Origin: Glandiceps talaboti
Lineage: Eukaryota > Hemichordata > Enteropneusta > Spengelidae
Length of the DNA stretch: 64,000 bases
Direction of reading: 5' to 3'
NCBI RefSeq assembly: GCF_964340395.1
Contig: NC_135559.1
Location: 8,102,259 to 8,166,258, forward strand
The notes beneath the pieces are model-generated. The model did no database searches. It was not told where the DNA came from and saw nothing but the letters and a program-made list of their open reading frames with translations. Made by a program: the position numbers and the translations under genes. Of the stretch, positions 46,262 through 64,000 are shown one piece after another. How positions within the stretch are numbered: position 1 is the first letter of the stretch; each line of letters opens with the position of its first letter.

Positions 46262-46500
46262 TTTACTCCGTGGCGGTTCGTATTACTGAGAGAACCCATT
46301 GTATTGCCGACTTGCTAACCTCTATTCTATTAGGTCCCCAATTATACAGGTGGGTTGATTGAGGCACAGTCATGGTTCAAATCTCGCCCAATGACTTTAG
46401 CCACTCAGAAACAAACGGCAACAATGCGGGGTTCGAACCTGAAACCTGCAGATAGTCTAGTCCAAGCCGGCCACTCTAACAATTTACCCATTATGACTCC
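46262..46500 (-). mobile_element. tRNA-derived SINE copy with head
   Basis: The minus strand begins with a tRNA-like region: TTAGAGTGGCCGGCTTGGAC (box A-like) and, about 35 bp later, GGTTCGAACCCC (box B). It continues GGCTAAAGTCATTGGGCGAG .. AATTGGGGACCTAATAGAAT into a diverged body. The head explains the headless copies at 18886, 31352 and 33311. Confidence 0.7.
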
Positions 46501-46682
46501 ACATCTATCCATCTATCGAGCTATCTATCTGAAAGAATGCCCAATAATGACTGCTGTGAATGCCATTTAAACAGACAATTTCGATGACAGGCAATTCCCA
46601 CCAGCAATAACATTCAATCAGACATCTTTGTCTGTCCTTTCAACGCCGTCAAAATTGTATTTGACAAAATCAAGGAATCATC

Positions 46683-46766
46683 ATGTACAGTAATCTAGTT
46701 ATACTCTGTCACATTCCAGTGACACTTCTCCTTATTTCCCATGGGTGGCATGATCCTAGAAGCGAG
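46683..46766 (+). other. Candidate first coding exon with signal-peptide-like sequence
   Basis: A 28-codon frame, MYSNLVILCHIPVTLLLISH then GWHDPRSE, ends exactly at GAG before the donor GTGAGC. A hydrophobic core after Met resembles a signal peptide. No downstream exon was identified, so this may be chance. Confidence 0.22.
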
Positions 46767-47150
46767 GTGAGCTAATCTTACACAACTTTTTGACACTCCA
46801 AAACAAAATATTCATAGCTGAATATGCTTTCTTACTGAAGTATAAATTCCAAAGAAAGAATAAACCCCAGCTCATGACAGCTGCAGTGAGTATATTTTCT
46901 CATCAATTTCTTGGCCATTTGTTATATCCTGAGACTTTCTGATTATTGCATGTATCTACATTTATAATCAAGTATGTATAGAGCTATTGGTAGAACAAAC
47001 AATTGCTGTCGATGTGTTCATTAAACCATTTAGGCTTGTAATTGAAATTCGAAATAAAAACAGTTGAAATGATCCATAGATCCATGGAAGTATATATAGT
47101 TATACTTCCATGATAGATCCAATTATGCTCAGGACTAGCGATTTAACATA

Positions 47151-47240
47151 ATGGCTACCGTTTCCACCGGAAGCTCGACAAAGGACACACAGACGGAAGT
47201 GAACTGCGCCCTCTTTGAAGAAAAGATTTCTAGATTTTCA
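47151..47240 (+). other. Candidate first coding exon (weak)
   Basis: Starting at TAACATAATGG, it encodes MATVSTGSSTKDTQTEVNCA and ten further residues, then meets a donor-like AA/GTAAAA. Codon use looks more coding-like than its surroundings. Family unknown; no partner exon was found. Confidence 0.2.
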
Positions 47241-48049
47241 AGTAAAATGTAAGAGACTAGGGTAACTTATGTCAGGAATTTGTTAGTGCTATGATGACAA
47301 AAAATATATTGGCATTTATTTCATTACAATAACAACTATAACCTGAAAGGTATTTCCGTGTTCTGAATATTATCGATATCAATTATGAACAACAAAACAA
47401 AATTAACGGCGTTAATTATATTGACTACTAATTATCAGATACAATGTATTTTATAAGTACCAGTACAATTTTTTGTGAATATATCTCTGGTTAATCGATA
47501 TCATTTATGTCATTCAGGTACGCACATAGACACAACTCATTTTCTACGTCACAGTTCCAAAATTCATCCTAGTATTATTTCCATTAGAGTAGCTTGTCTA
47601 TCAAATTATATTCATGGCTAACTAAATCAGAATTGCAAAACAGACCAACGTAATGAAATTATATATATGAATATTGGCAAACTGAAATCCGGTATAGGAG
47701 CTGAATTCAATAATGTCCTTCGCCAATGACTTTATGTTGGTTTGTTGTCTAGTAATTTTCAGTTAGAAGATGTCTTTATACGAATCTTGTTTAACTTATG
47801 ATCTATACAGTGTTTGTATATAGTGTTAAGTTTGTTTTGTTGATAACTTATTGAGGCGTTTCATGCAAAGCTTTCATTGATTTTAATATTCATTCCCAGC
47901 AAATAAAATACAATGTAATGTAAATAAGTACAGGTTCAAGGGATTAGACCGTGACCCAGTTCTTAAAGTTACACTAGTTGCAACTGGAACGCTCAATAAC
48001 AATGTTTTGATAAATAACTTACTCGTAATATCAACGAACACAGTAAACA

Positions 48050-48270
48050 GTATCACATCACCTGTGTGTATACATATTTTTGTAGCTGTATACACGATAA
48101 ATCTAATCAAATTCATTTTTTGGTCCGCACCCTAAAATTAGCGCCCTCAACGACGATCTCGATTTCAAACTCTTTCTGTACTGCTAATGGCTAATACTGG
48201 TCACTGATTAGCATGTACAGTGACTAATTGGTATTTTAACAATGTTTGGTAAATATATTGTGAATAATTA
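48050..48270. repeat. Dispersed repeat, copy of 1980-2300
   Basis: It contains AGCTGTATACACGATAAAT, GGTCCGCACCC, GCCCTCAACGACGATCTCGA and CTAATTGGTATTTTA, collinear with 2110-2290. A second short duplication (TACTAATTATCAGATACAATG and its relative) links 47425-47500 with 48355-48425. Confidence 0.65.
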
Positions 48271-51200
48271 AAGTACTCTGGTCACAACCAGTGTTATTTA
48301 AACCTAGATTTCGATCGAGATATAAACTTGCCTATAAACTACCTAAAGATAATATTGACCACTAATTATTAGATACAATGTATTCTTATAAGTAACTGAC
48401 CATTTTTGTGTGTGAATATATCTCTGGTTTATATTTAATGGGGAAAATATCCCAGTTGCAGCAAGTGCAGGTTAAATGCTATTAAGTTGTAGACAGGTTG
48501 CATCAATTTAATCAAGAAATGACGTCATTGTTCGTCTTTACGCAGTCTAAATATCCTAAAGTGACAATTGTTGCAGCCAGTGTTCATTCTATGGGTCGCC
48601 ACTACTGAACCGCTACACATAAAACATTCTTGTTGGGTTGAACTTACAAATAGGGCATGTGTCTAATTGACTGTGACGTCATAATTCAGTCGAAACATGT
48701 CGAAGAAATGTTAATTTACCCTTAATGTCACAGTACACCCTTGGCACTTTCGCAAGTTGTTTTTGGTTATGATGAAATACTGTGTTGTTGTTGTTTTTGG
48801 AGCGTGTCTACTCAACCAGCCGTCTGTCAATAATTGTCTCTAGAACAGCTTTTTTCAAAGTTGTTCTTATTTCTGAGTCATTTGTATCGTAGGACTCGCT
48901 GGAGCTCGCCTGTGATCGTCTCGTGTTCGTATGGTCCACATCCACTTTGTTGACAAACAAATTATCGTCTCCATACTTGATTCATGACTGTTTACACACG
49001 GACACAAGTCTGTGTACACAGTAACATCAGGTGTAATCGGTTAGATTGAACTTTCTCCATTACATGATTGAACTACTTACGAGCAAATGTTGATAAAATT
49101 ACATTAGGCAAGCCCCATTAGCGATTCAATTATAAAACAATTTGCGTGTGCAGAGACAATGATTGGTTGCACCTAGAAACAACCACTTGTCATGATTGAA
49201 TAAAATTCGAATTTACACACACTGTAAACTTGTCGTTGGTTCATTATATAATGAACTAACACTCCAAACTACACACCGACATTTCTGTTATAGGTGACGA
49301 GTTTAATTATTTTTTTCTTTCAAATCAAAACGGTGTCTCAAGAAACTCCAAGTGGTAGTAATAAAACAATTAACTTCCACACCTTAAATAAATTGAAATT
49401 GTCTGTGTGTAAAAATTGACACGGTAAGCATAGAATTATATTTAGCGAGGGTGACACCACTTTTATCACTATTTTGACGAACTGGATGACCTTTAGTTAC
49501 TTTATTGATGCTCGACGACTGATTACTCTACAAGACGTGGACACTTTCATATTAATGATGGATCAGTTTTGTAGCTAGCGAAATGTCTTAAGTACAGCTG
49601 CAGTCCCTAGAGTGTAAGAATATAAATTCAAATTTCATTAGGGTTATGAAAATGAAAATAAAATATGATAACTGTCCAGTTTAGCAAGCAGAATCTTTTC
49701 ACTATATTTCTGTTTGTAGCGTCTACCAAAGTATAAGCCCCCCCCCCCCCGGGGGGCCCCCCAGTATACCTATCGAACAAGGATAAGAAATAGCAAACAT
49801 GTGTGAAATGACGTGTTTACTGTAATTTAGTCGTTTTTGACGTATGCCTGTATCCACCCATTTTTGCTTCATTTGCAAATCGAAATACCTATAACGATAA
49901 CTGTAATGTTTCAGTTCTCAACATTGTATTCTGGTTAAGAGCCATTAAGTGAGTTGAAACGCATGGTGTTTGCGACCTTTGAGATGGGATGTTCCACGTG
50001 GCGTAACTCCATTAATTACAGCAGTGTCTTCATTTCAATTGATTCCACTGTCCAATTACCACACAAAAGGAAATTACTCTAACTATACAAGTAATGGCGT
50101 AACAACATTTCACTCTGTACTGATACAAACTAGTTAATGATCTCCTCCATCGAGTTCTTTGAACAAATATCAAGGTTTTGGAATGGTTGGGTGCATCACT
50201 AATACCCAGCCTCTGTCTTGTTGCCAAAATACCAAATCTTACTATTTGTACTTGACCTTGGACCAGCGTTTTGATTTAGATGATTTGCAGCAGACCCAGA
50301 ATTAAATTGGTAATATTTTGTATTGCTCAGTATAGGAAGCCTGTTGTGCAAGTTAAAAGTTGCAGTAAGGGTCAGATCTGGGTTAGGGTTAAAGTTCGGC
50401 ATCGGTATAAATGTATTTTGTTGACGGGAATATAATTTCAAATAGGCCACAAGGACTGGTAAATAGATTTAACAATGAGTTGTATGTCACTAAATCGTAG
50501 CCAGCTAGATTGAAACGATTCAGTGAGAAAGGTCGTAAAAGGTGTACCTTTAGGCGTTCTTAAATGACTCTTGTTGCGATAATGGGTTTTTATAGAACTA
50601 TGAACAATGCAAGTATCATGCGTTTGACGCCAATGATCTACTGCTCATACAATCTTTGTGTCTGGGTCATATTAACAAATTGGGTAATTTTCTTAATGAT
50701 TGTACACATCAAAGTACATCAAAACATGTTTAAGCTATGTAGGACAGAGGCAAATGATTTGCACTTTAAGATATCGTACCGTTTGGCACTTGTTCAATTT
50801 AGTTTCTTTTTTTGCTGTATATTGGTTAACTTCTGTTGCTGTTCCAGCGTGCTTAATGGCTCCTGGAACTACTTATTGATTAGGCTTAATAAAAAAAATT
50901 GTGTGGTTCCGATTACACTCAATTTTAGAATAGGTGGGGTAGGTAGATTTTTTATTTTATTTTATTATATTTTTTTCATTGTGTCTACATGTAGTTCAGG
51001 TTTTCCATTGTTTTCCAAATGATATCTGTGTTGTTTATTTCTTTCTATCAGATGTACAGCCTCAATATGATCCCACTGATCATTTTTTTACATACTTGTT
51101 TCATATCACAACCACTTTATTCAGTTATTGTTGTTAACATATTTAATCATAACTAGCAACAGGGAGATCTGCAGCATTGCATCTAGGCAAATCAATTAGA

Positions 51201-51835
51201 TGACTCCTGGACAGTATTCTTTGGTACATTTGGCATCAGGATCATATAGAAACTGCACATGCGTAAACCTGTCAATACTATGTCCCAATTGTTCATGAAC
51301 GTGATCCAGGGTGGGTTTTACAGGTAAGTACTTTATTTTCAAATGAGAAGCGGTATCTCTAGTAACAATGATATGATAATGTTCTCAAATTGTTAGGTAC
51401 AGCATTCGGAATTGTAAATTAAACAATTAAATGTAGCCATGGCAAATTGACGCCATAGAATCAATATGGAATCACATATTTATATGCCAACTTATGGATG
51501 CATTATTATTTTATGGAACGTAACTTATTAAGGACAGCATCTTTCCAATTATGTTTGTAATTTGCAAAGAGGCCTAGAGTGATGACAACAGTCCCCAAGG
51601 TATGAGAAGGCAAATACAAATACGATAAGTCAATACCTGGGAATATTTACAGACATGAAATTTTAACCTGACTATTTTCTAGATGTCGACTGAAAAGGTA
51701 CAAATGATAACATTAATCGATAGTTGGCTTGAAGTAGTGGTTTAAAACAATCAAGATGTAAAAAAAATGATTAACAGTCAAACTTGAAAACATATCACAA
51801 CGCTAATTTATATTATTTTATATGGGTATGTTAAA
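48271..51835. other. Intergenic, no gene supported
   Basis: It includes a poly-C/poly-G block (49739-49763). A 152-codon frame at 50564-51022 is AT-rich and hydrophobic without a recognised domain, so it is not annotated as a gene. Confidence 0.45.
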
Positions 51836-52167
51836 CCATGCACGAGCCAAGTTGTACAAAAAATATGGAATATATACCCTGTTCTACGTCACGACAACGC
51901 GTGTGTACGTCACTGGTTATGCTCTGTTCGAAATATGAGTCTAAACGTTCATAATTGCCATTACTTTCCCCCGATTTTTCTTTGATAGTACTGGCGCTGG
52001 TAGAATTATAGTATTCTCCAAAGTCTTTCTTCATTCAGCTGGAAGATACTCCGACGTTGACCTAAGAGTTGTCACTACTCGTCTAGCGACTCATAGTGAC
52101 AAAGGCCCCTTAGGTCACTCGCATTTTCCTTGACTGAACGTAGAAAAATATTGGGAATAACATCTAA
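51836..52167 (-). mobile_element. ~335-bp dispersed repeat with hairpin, copy 2
   Basis: The reverse complement is collinear with 27257-27590 over its full length, including TTAGATGTTATTCCC, GAGTGACCTAAGGGGCC, AGCGCCAGTACTATCAAAG and TGGCTCGTGCATGG. Its right end abuts the terminal inverted repeat of the next element. Confidence 0.8.
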
Positions 52168-52668
52168 TACGCCGTATTCCGGTTATCGAAGAAGCCCCGA
52201 AAAGATAAAAGATATGATTGTTTGGCCACTAGGGGCGCTGTTTTAGAACCGGAAGTGAGGGCCAGAATTGTAGCGCATTGTTGCAAAGCATAGAGTCTAT
52301 AGGCATCGTAACCACTGACTAAAGATTTTCTGTCATTCCCCGTAACTTTACGCTATAATATTGCATTATCGCCCATCAAATAACGAAATAGCAAATTAAC
52401 CTCTTGTTCTCCTAATATTTCGCGTAAGTTTGGCTCTGCAATTCGACGGTGAGGAAAACCCAAAAGTAGCAACATTTTGAAACGGGTAGTACACTGACAT
52501 CTCACTCACGTTTTCAGTGTGACCTCGTCCATTTGCGTTACCGTTGGAGAAATCGAAATTGTAGCGATTGCTTCCAGTCAAACATCGGAACGGAAAAAGG
52601 TACAAAAACAGAGGAAAGAACCCTCAAAATCACAATATACGCTACAGTTATTGCAGCTTGTATAAAAC

Positions 52669-52891
52669 CAATCTGATTAAAATCCGATGTAGATGTCGGC
52701 TAATCGTTCATTGCTATTTTACTTTCGTTATTGTGCCTGAATTGACCTTCGTGGTACATGTTTGATCGCCTCCTCTACCGATCAGGACAAAAACGTAAAC
52801 ATGTACCACGAAGGTCAATTCAGGCAAAATAACGAAGGTAAAATAGCAATGAACGATCAGCCGACATCTACATCGGATTTTAATCAGATCG
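52669..52891. mobile_element. Foldback MITE copy A, 9-bp target duplication
   Basis: The ends are CAATCTGATTAAAATCCG and its inverted partner ending AATCAGATCG; the arms span almost the whole 223 bp around CGCCTCCTCTACCGATCAGG. Flanks GTATAAAAC (52660-52668) and GTATAAGAC (52892-52900) match at 8 of 9 positions. Long palindromic arms with a 9-bp duplication fit Mutator-like (MULE) MITEs. Confidence 0.88.
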
Positions 52892-53106
52892 GTATAAGAC
52901 ATGGTATGATGAGTGAACCACGTAAACGTTACATGGAAGGCCGATTCATTGAAGGGGTGGGCGGTGTGGTACATCAATCACAATAACAATATTTATGATT
53001 CGTTGCCGACTTCAATGGTTTTTTTTATACACTGATGGTCCTGAATGAAGAATAGCAAGCTAACCAAAGTGTGATAGTAAAGATGAGTATATCAATACAA
53101 ATATGT

Positions 53107-53909
53107 TTATGCCAACTTATAACCAGTACATGAAATGTTTTTTTCCGGACAAAGTTTTATGATTTCACCCGTGGTGCTACACCACTGTTCTAATAAACAA
53201 GAAAGGCCTAAGTATGCGTCGACATCAGTTACAATATAAACATGTGGCTTGGTAATTGTCGACCGAACTCTCAATATTGCAATGACTGTAGCTGGAAGCT
53301 GTTCAATCTGATTAAAATCCGATGTAGATGTCGGCTAATCGTTCATTGCTATTTTACCTTCGTTATTTTGCCTGATATTATTTTTCTTGATACATGTTTA
53401 CATTTTTTAGCCTGATCGTAGAGGAGGCGATCAGGCAAGCTAAAAAATGTAAACATGTACCAAGAAGGTCAATTCAGGCAAAATAACGAAGGTAAAATAG
53501 CAACGAACGATCAGCCAACATCTACATCGGATATTAATCAGATTGGAAGCTGTTGTCAGATTTGTAATTTTCTAATCGTTCTTTTGTCAAGCAACAGACA
53601 CCAGTAAGGTAAAGAAATATGTTTATCATGTCTACATCGGGTATATATCGAAGGTCCTCCGTCCAACTTTCAATGTTTCCGCTGTCGATTAGTTCTATCT
53701 TTTGATGCTTGACATCCACTATTCGTCTCCTCTTCCGTTCTCTCAGAAAATTATCATTTTCTAGTGTTTCAAGACCAAGGTTGACAGCATTTCTGGCGAT
53801 ATCTAGTAGATTTAGAAGTAGTAATTTTCCACTCTTTTATGAATGCACGGAGTTCTTTTACGCCCATTTTGTTGACAGCTTCATACATCGCCATACTATT
53901 AGATGCCAT
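53107..53909 (-). pseudogene. Broken protein-coding remnant inside the TIR transposon
   Basis: An ATG at 53909-53907 (minus) begins MASNSMAMYEAVNKMGVKEL, which looks like a SAP-type helix pair; a separate stretch within 53555-53719 reads ESWTEDLRYIPDVDMINIF .. LTKERLENYKS. The latter resembles, from memory, the conserved N-terminal segment of animal proteins that carry SWIM or YqaJ domains. A further open stretch (53110-53292) lies beyond MITE copy B. The remnant is broken by MITE B and frame breaks, so it is not a working gene. The family assignment is tentative. Confidence 0.45.
53304..53545. mobile_element. Foldback MITE copy B, perfect 9-bp target duplication
   Basis: The ends CAATCTGATTAA / TTAATCAGATTG and arms match copy A; the centre is larger (AGAGGAGGCGATCAGG). 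Both flanks read GAAGCTGTT (53295-53303 and 53546-53554). It interrupts the coding remnant of the host transposon. Confidence 0.92.
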
Positions 53910-54009
53910 GACGAAAATTCTGGCCCTCACTTTGTCAGATATGGTGCGCCCTCTCGCGATACTTTCCTGCGAAACAACCGGAAGTTCGATAACCGGAATA
54001 CGCCGTATT

Positions 54010-55377
54010 GTATATGACTCTCCGCTATATTTTACATCACATTCGTTTCTGGATAAACATTATATCAGTGACACACTCAGTAACAATGAACTGTTAACAT
54101 ATTTACTACTCTTTCAGGGATTTTCCCATCTTGACTACAACATTTGCACCCCTATTAACAAAACCTTGCCTTTCTACACAATGATTGTAAAACTATATAT
54201 ATTGTGCTATGACGGATTCTCGAAATTCTAGAAACGTTTTAAGCACAGTCAAGTTGTTTTTATATTTTCGTTTATTGGGATTTCTGTAGGGCCATACCCT
54301 GTCCTTTATTCAACTGCACACAGAATACGTACTTGGGCGTTGGTGAGATTACAATGTATTCTATTTAACACCACATACATGGGTGCCGCGTACAATTAAA
54401 GTGGACGGTACTATAACTTCTCGGAACTTTTACAAAGTTTCTCTTCTTTCTCCGGTAAAATGTCACATGTGATTGCGAGACTGCGATTTGTACTTGTGAC
54501 ATGTGTCTACAAAGGTGGGCGAATTCAGCTTAAGGGTACCGGGTATATTAAAATTGGGCTAACTGGTTTGAACATATCCCCTCTATATTGTGGGGGATAT
54601 GCTGAAATCATCATGGCAGTATCATCGGTGATACTTCCATGCTCAAATCATAGACCCTACATAGACCCTACACAAGTAGGGTCTATGGCTATGCTGATCG
54701 AATCATGGATGTATTAGGTATGCTCTGAACTTCAATGGTACATACATACGAAAGAATAAACCCACATGCTAATGTATTTGTTTTTCAACTATGTTATGAC
54801 AGTGTTCGTTAAAATACAAAGGGGAAGAATGACTGCTTTGAGCTAGTGTCGTTCACACCTGGAACGTATAGAAACGCATGCGTACATCACCGGAGTGTGA
54901 AGTATTTGTGCTTCACAAAAACAAGCTGTTGACAGCACTCGTTGAGTGGGTAACTTAAGTAAAACATTTGACCGAAGAACATTTGAAATCAAATAATCTA
55001 CGGTGTTCATGTATCTCATAATTTTCTGATATATTCCGCCGGTCTTTATTAACAACAGACTGGTTGTTATGGTAACCGCGTGATATAGCTCATGAATAAA
55101 ATCGTAACTACTTTACCCGGAAGGTTTAGATATGTTAATATTCAGTACACACAGAATATGTGAATGTTACGGTGTTTAATTTCATCGATCTATGGTTTAC
55201 TAGTATTTGTCTAGTTAAGTGAACCAAAGTGACGTACGGTTGTTGTTCCTGTAGGACCGACTAAACCTATCGGTAAATTATGTCGCAGTGTGAGTCAAAT
55301 CATATGTCCGGAGGATATGCAATCATCCGCATACAATAAATTAAGATCGTGAAACACACACCATACACTATCGGAGG
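54010..55377. other. 5' flank of the receptor gene; hairpin near 54650
   Basis: ATAGACCCTACA and its inverted partner TAGGGTCTATGG form a hairpin at about 54650-54687. No other gene is seen. A promoter for the receptor probably lies within the last few hundred bases, but no clear TATA box was recognised. Confidence 0.4.
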
Positions 55378-63833
<8,456 letters not shown>

Positions 63834-64000
63834 GTAGGTTATGGTGTCTTATTGATGAGAAATTTTAAGCTTGCTTACTCTTTCCACAATTCATTCTTTC
63901 GATTATGGCTTGGAATGATGTCATGATCATACATCTGTCATTTATATGACCCTCAATGCCAGGTTAGTGACCCCACACATATCTTGGATATTGTTAAGTG
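63834..64000 (+). other. Start of receptor intron 3
   Basis: The sequence after the donor to the window edge; no exon seen. Confidence 0.7.

Larger units (their letters stand above)
52166..54009. mobile_element. DNA transposon with 25-bp TIRs, 1.84 kb
   Basis: The ends 52166-52190 and 53985-54009 are inverted repeats with one mismatch (AATACGCCGTATTCCGG then TTATCGAA). Subterminal stretches such as GTGAGGGCC also match inverted. Inside are two foldback MITEs and, near the right end, a broken coding remnant on the minus strand starting about 75 bp inside the right TIR. The target duplication and superfamily could not be fixed. Confidence 0.75.

Noticed and set aside
46400-46500. Possible tRNA gene (box A and box B)
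   Set aside because: The cloverleaf is not complete and the segment continues into a SINE body.
50564-51022. 152-codon hydrophobic frame
   Set aside because: AT-driven composition, no recognisable domain, no splice or conservation support.
51831-52034. 67-codon minus-strand frame in the dispersed repeat
   Set aside because: The collinear copy at 27400-27590 does not keep the frame open, so the conservation is of DNA, not protein.

Overview
This is animal nuclear DNA. It has spliceosomal introns with GT..AG ends, long AT-rich non-coding stretches, many microsatellites and foldback elements, and animal gene families: a tetraspanin, a TRIM protein with filamin and NHL domains, C2H2 zinc-finger proteins, a BOK-like Bcl-2 protein and a natriuretic-peptide-receptor-like ectodomain. 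The mix suits a marine invertebrate, perhaps a hemichordate or cephalochordate, but sequence alone does not settle the clade.

Layout. 1-4.9 kb: the last four coding exons of a CD63/CD9-type tetraspanin (+), whose first intron here carries a tandem array of exon-tail copies; a probable long 3' UTR follows to about 8.4 kb. 8.4-15.3 kb: no gene seen, several foldback elements and tandem repeats. 15.6-17.8 kb: an intronless TRIM-NHL gene (+). 18-21 kb: SINE copies, a CT microsatellite and a 67-bp satellite. 21.0-31.3 kb: two paralogous zinc-finger genes on the minus strand (602 and 993 aa) plus a decayed zinc-finger array; each seems to have a distant non-coding first exon with a shared GC-rich motif. 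34.8-36.0 kb: a two-exon BOK-like gene (+), divergent from the second zinc-finger gene. 37-55 kb: no convincing gene; microsatellites, SINEs and a nested transposon (52.2-54.0 kb) that holds two Mutator-like foldback MITEs with 9-bp target duplications. 55.4-63.8 kb: the first three exons of a natriuretic-peptide-receptor / receptor guanylate cyclase gene (+), running off the right edge.

The genes do not form a pathway; they are separate single-gene units. The two zinc-finger genes are the only related pair. The most interesting material is (a) the shared leader/promoter motif of the zinc-finger genes, with a MITE inserted at intron position +6, (b) the nested MITEs inside a TIR transposon, (c) the exon-tail/hairpin array in the tetraspanin gene, and (d) the amplified two-finger unit with a crippled finger. 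No tRNA or rRNA gene, CRISPR array or intact retroelement was seen.
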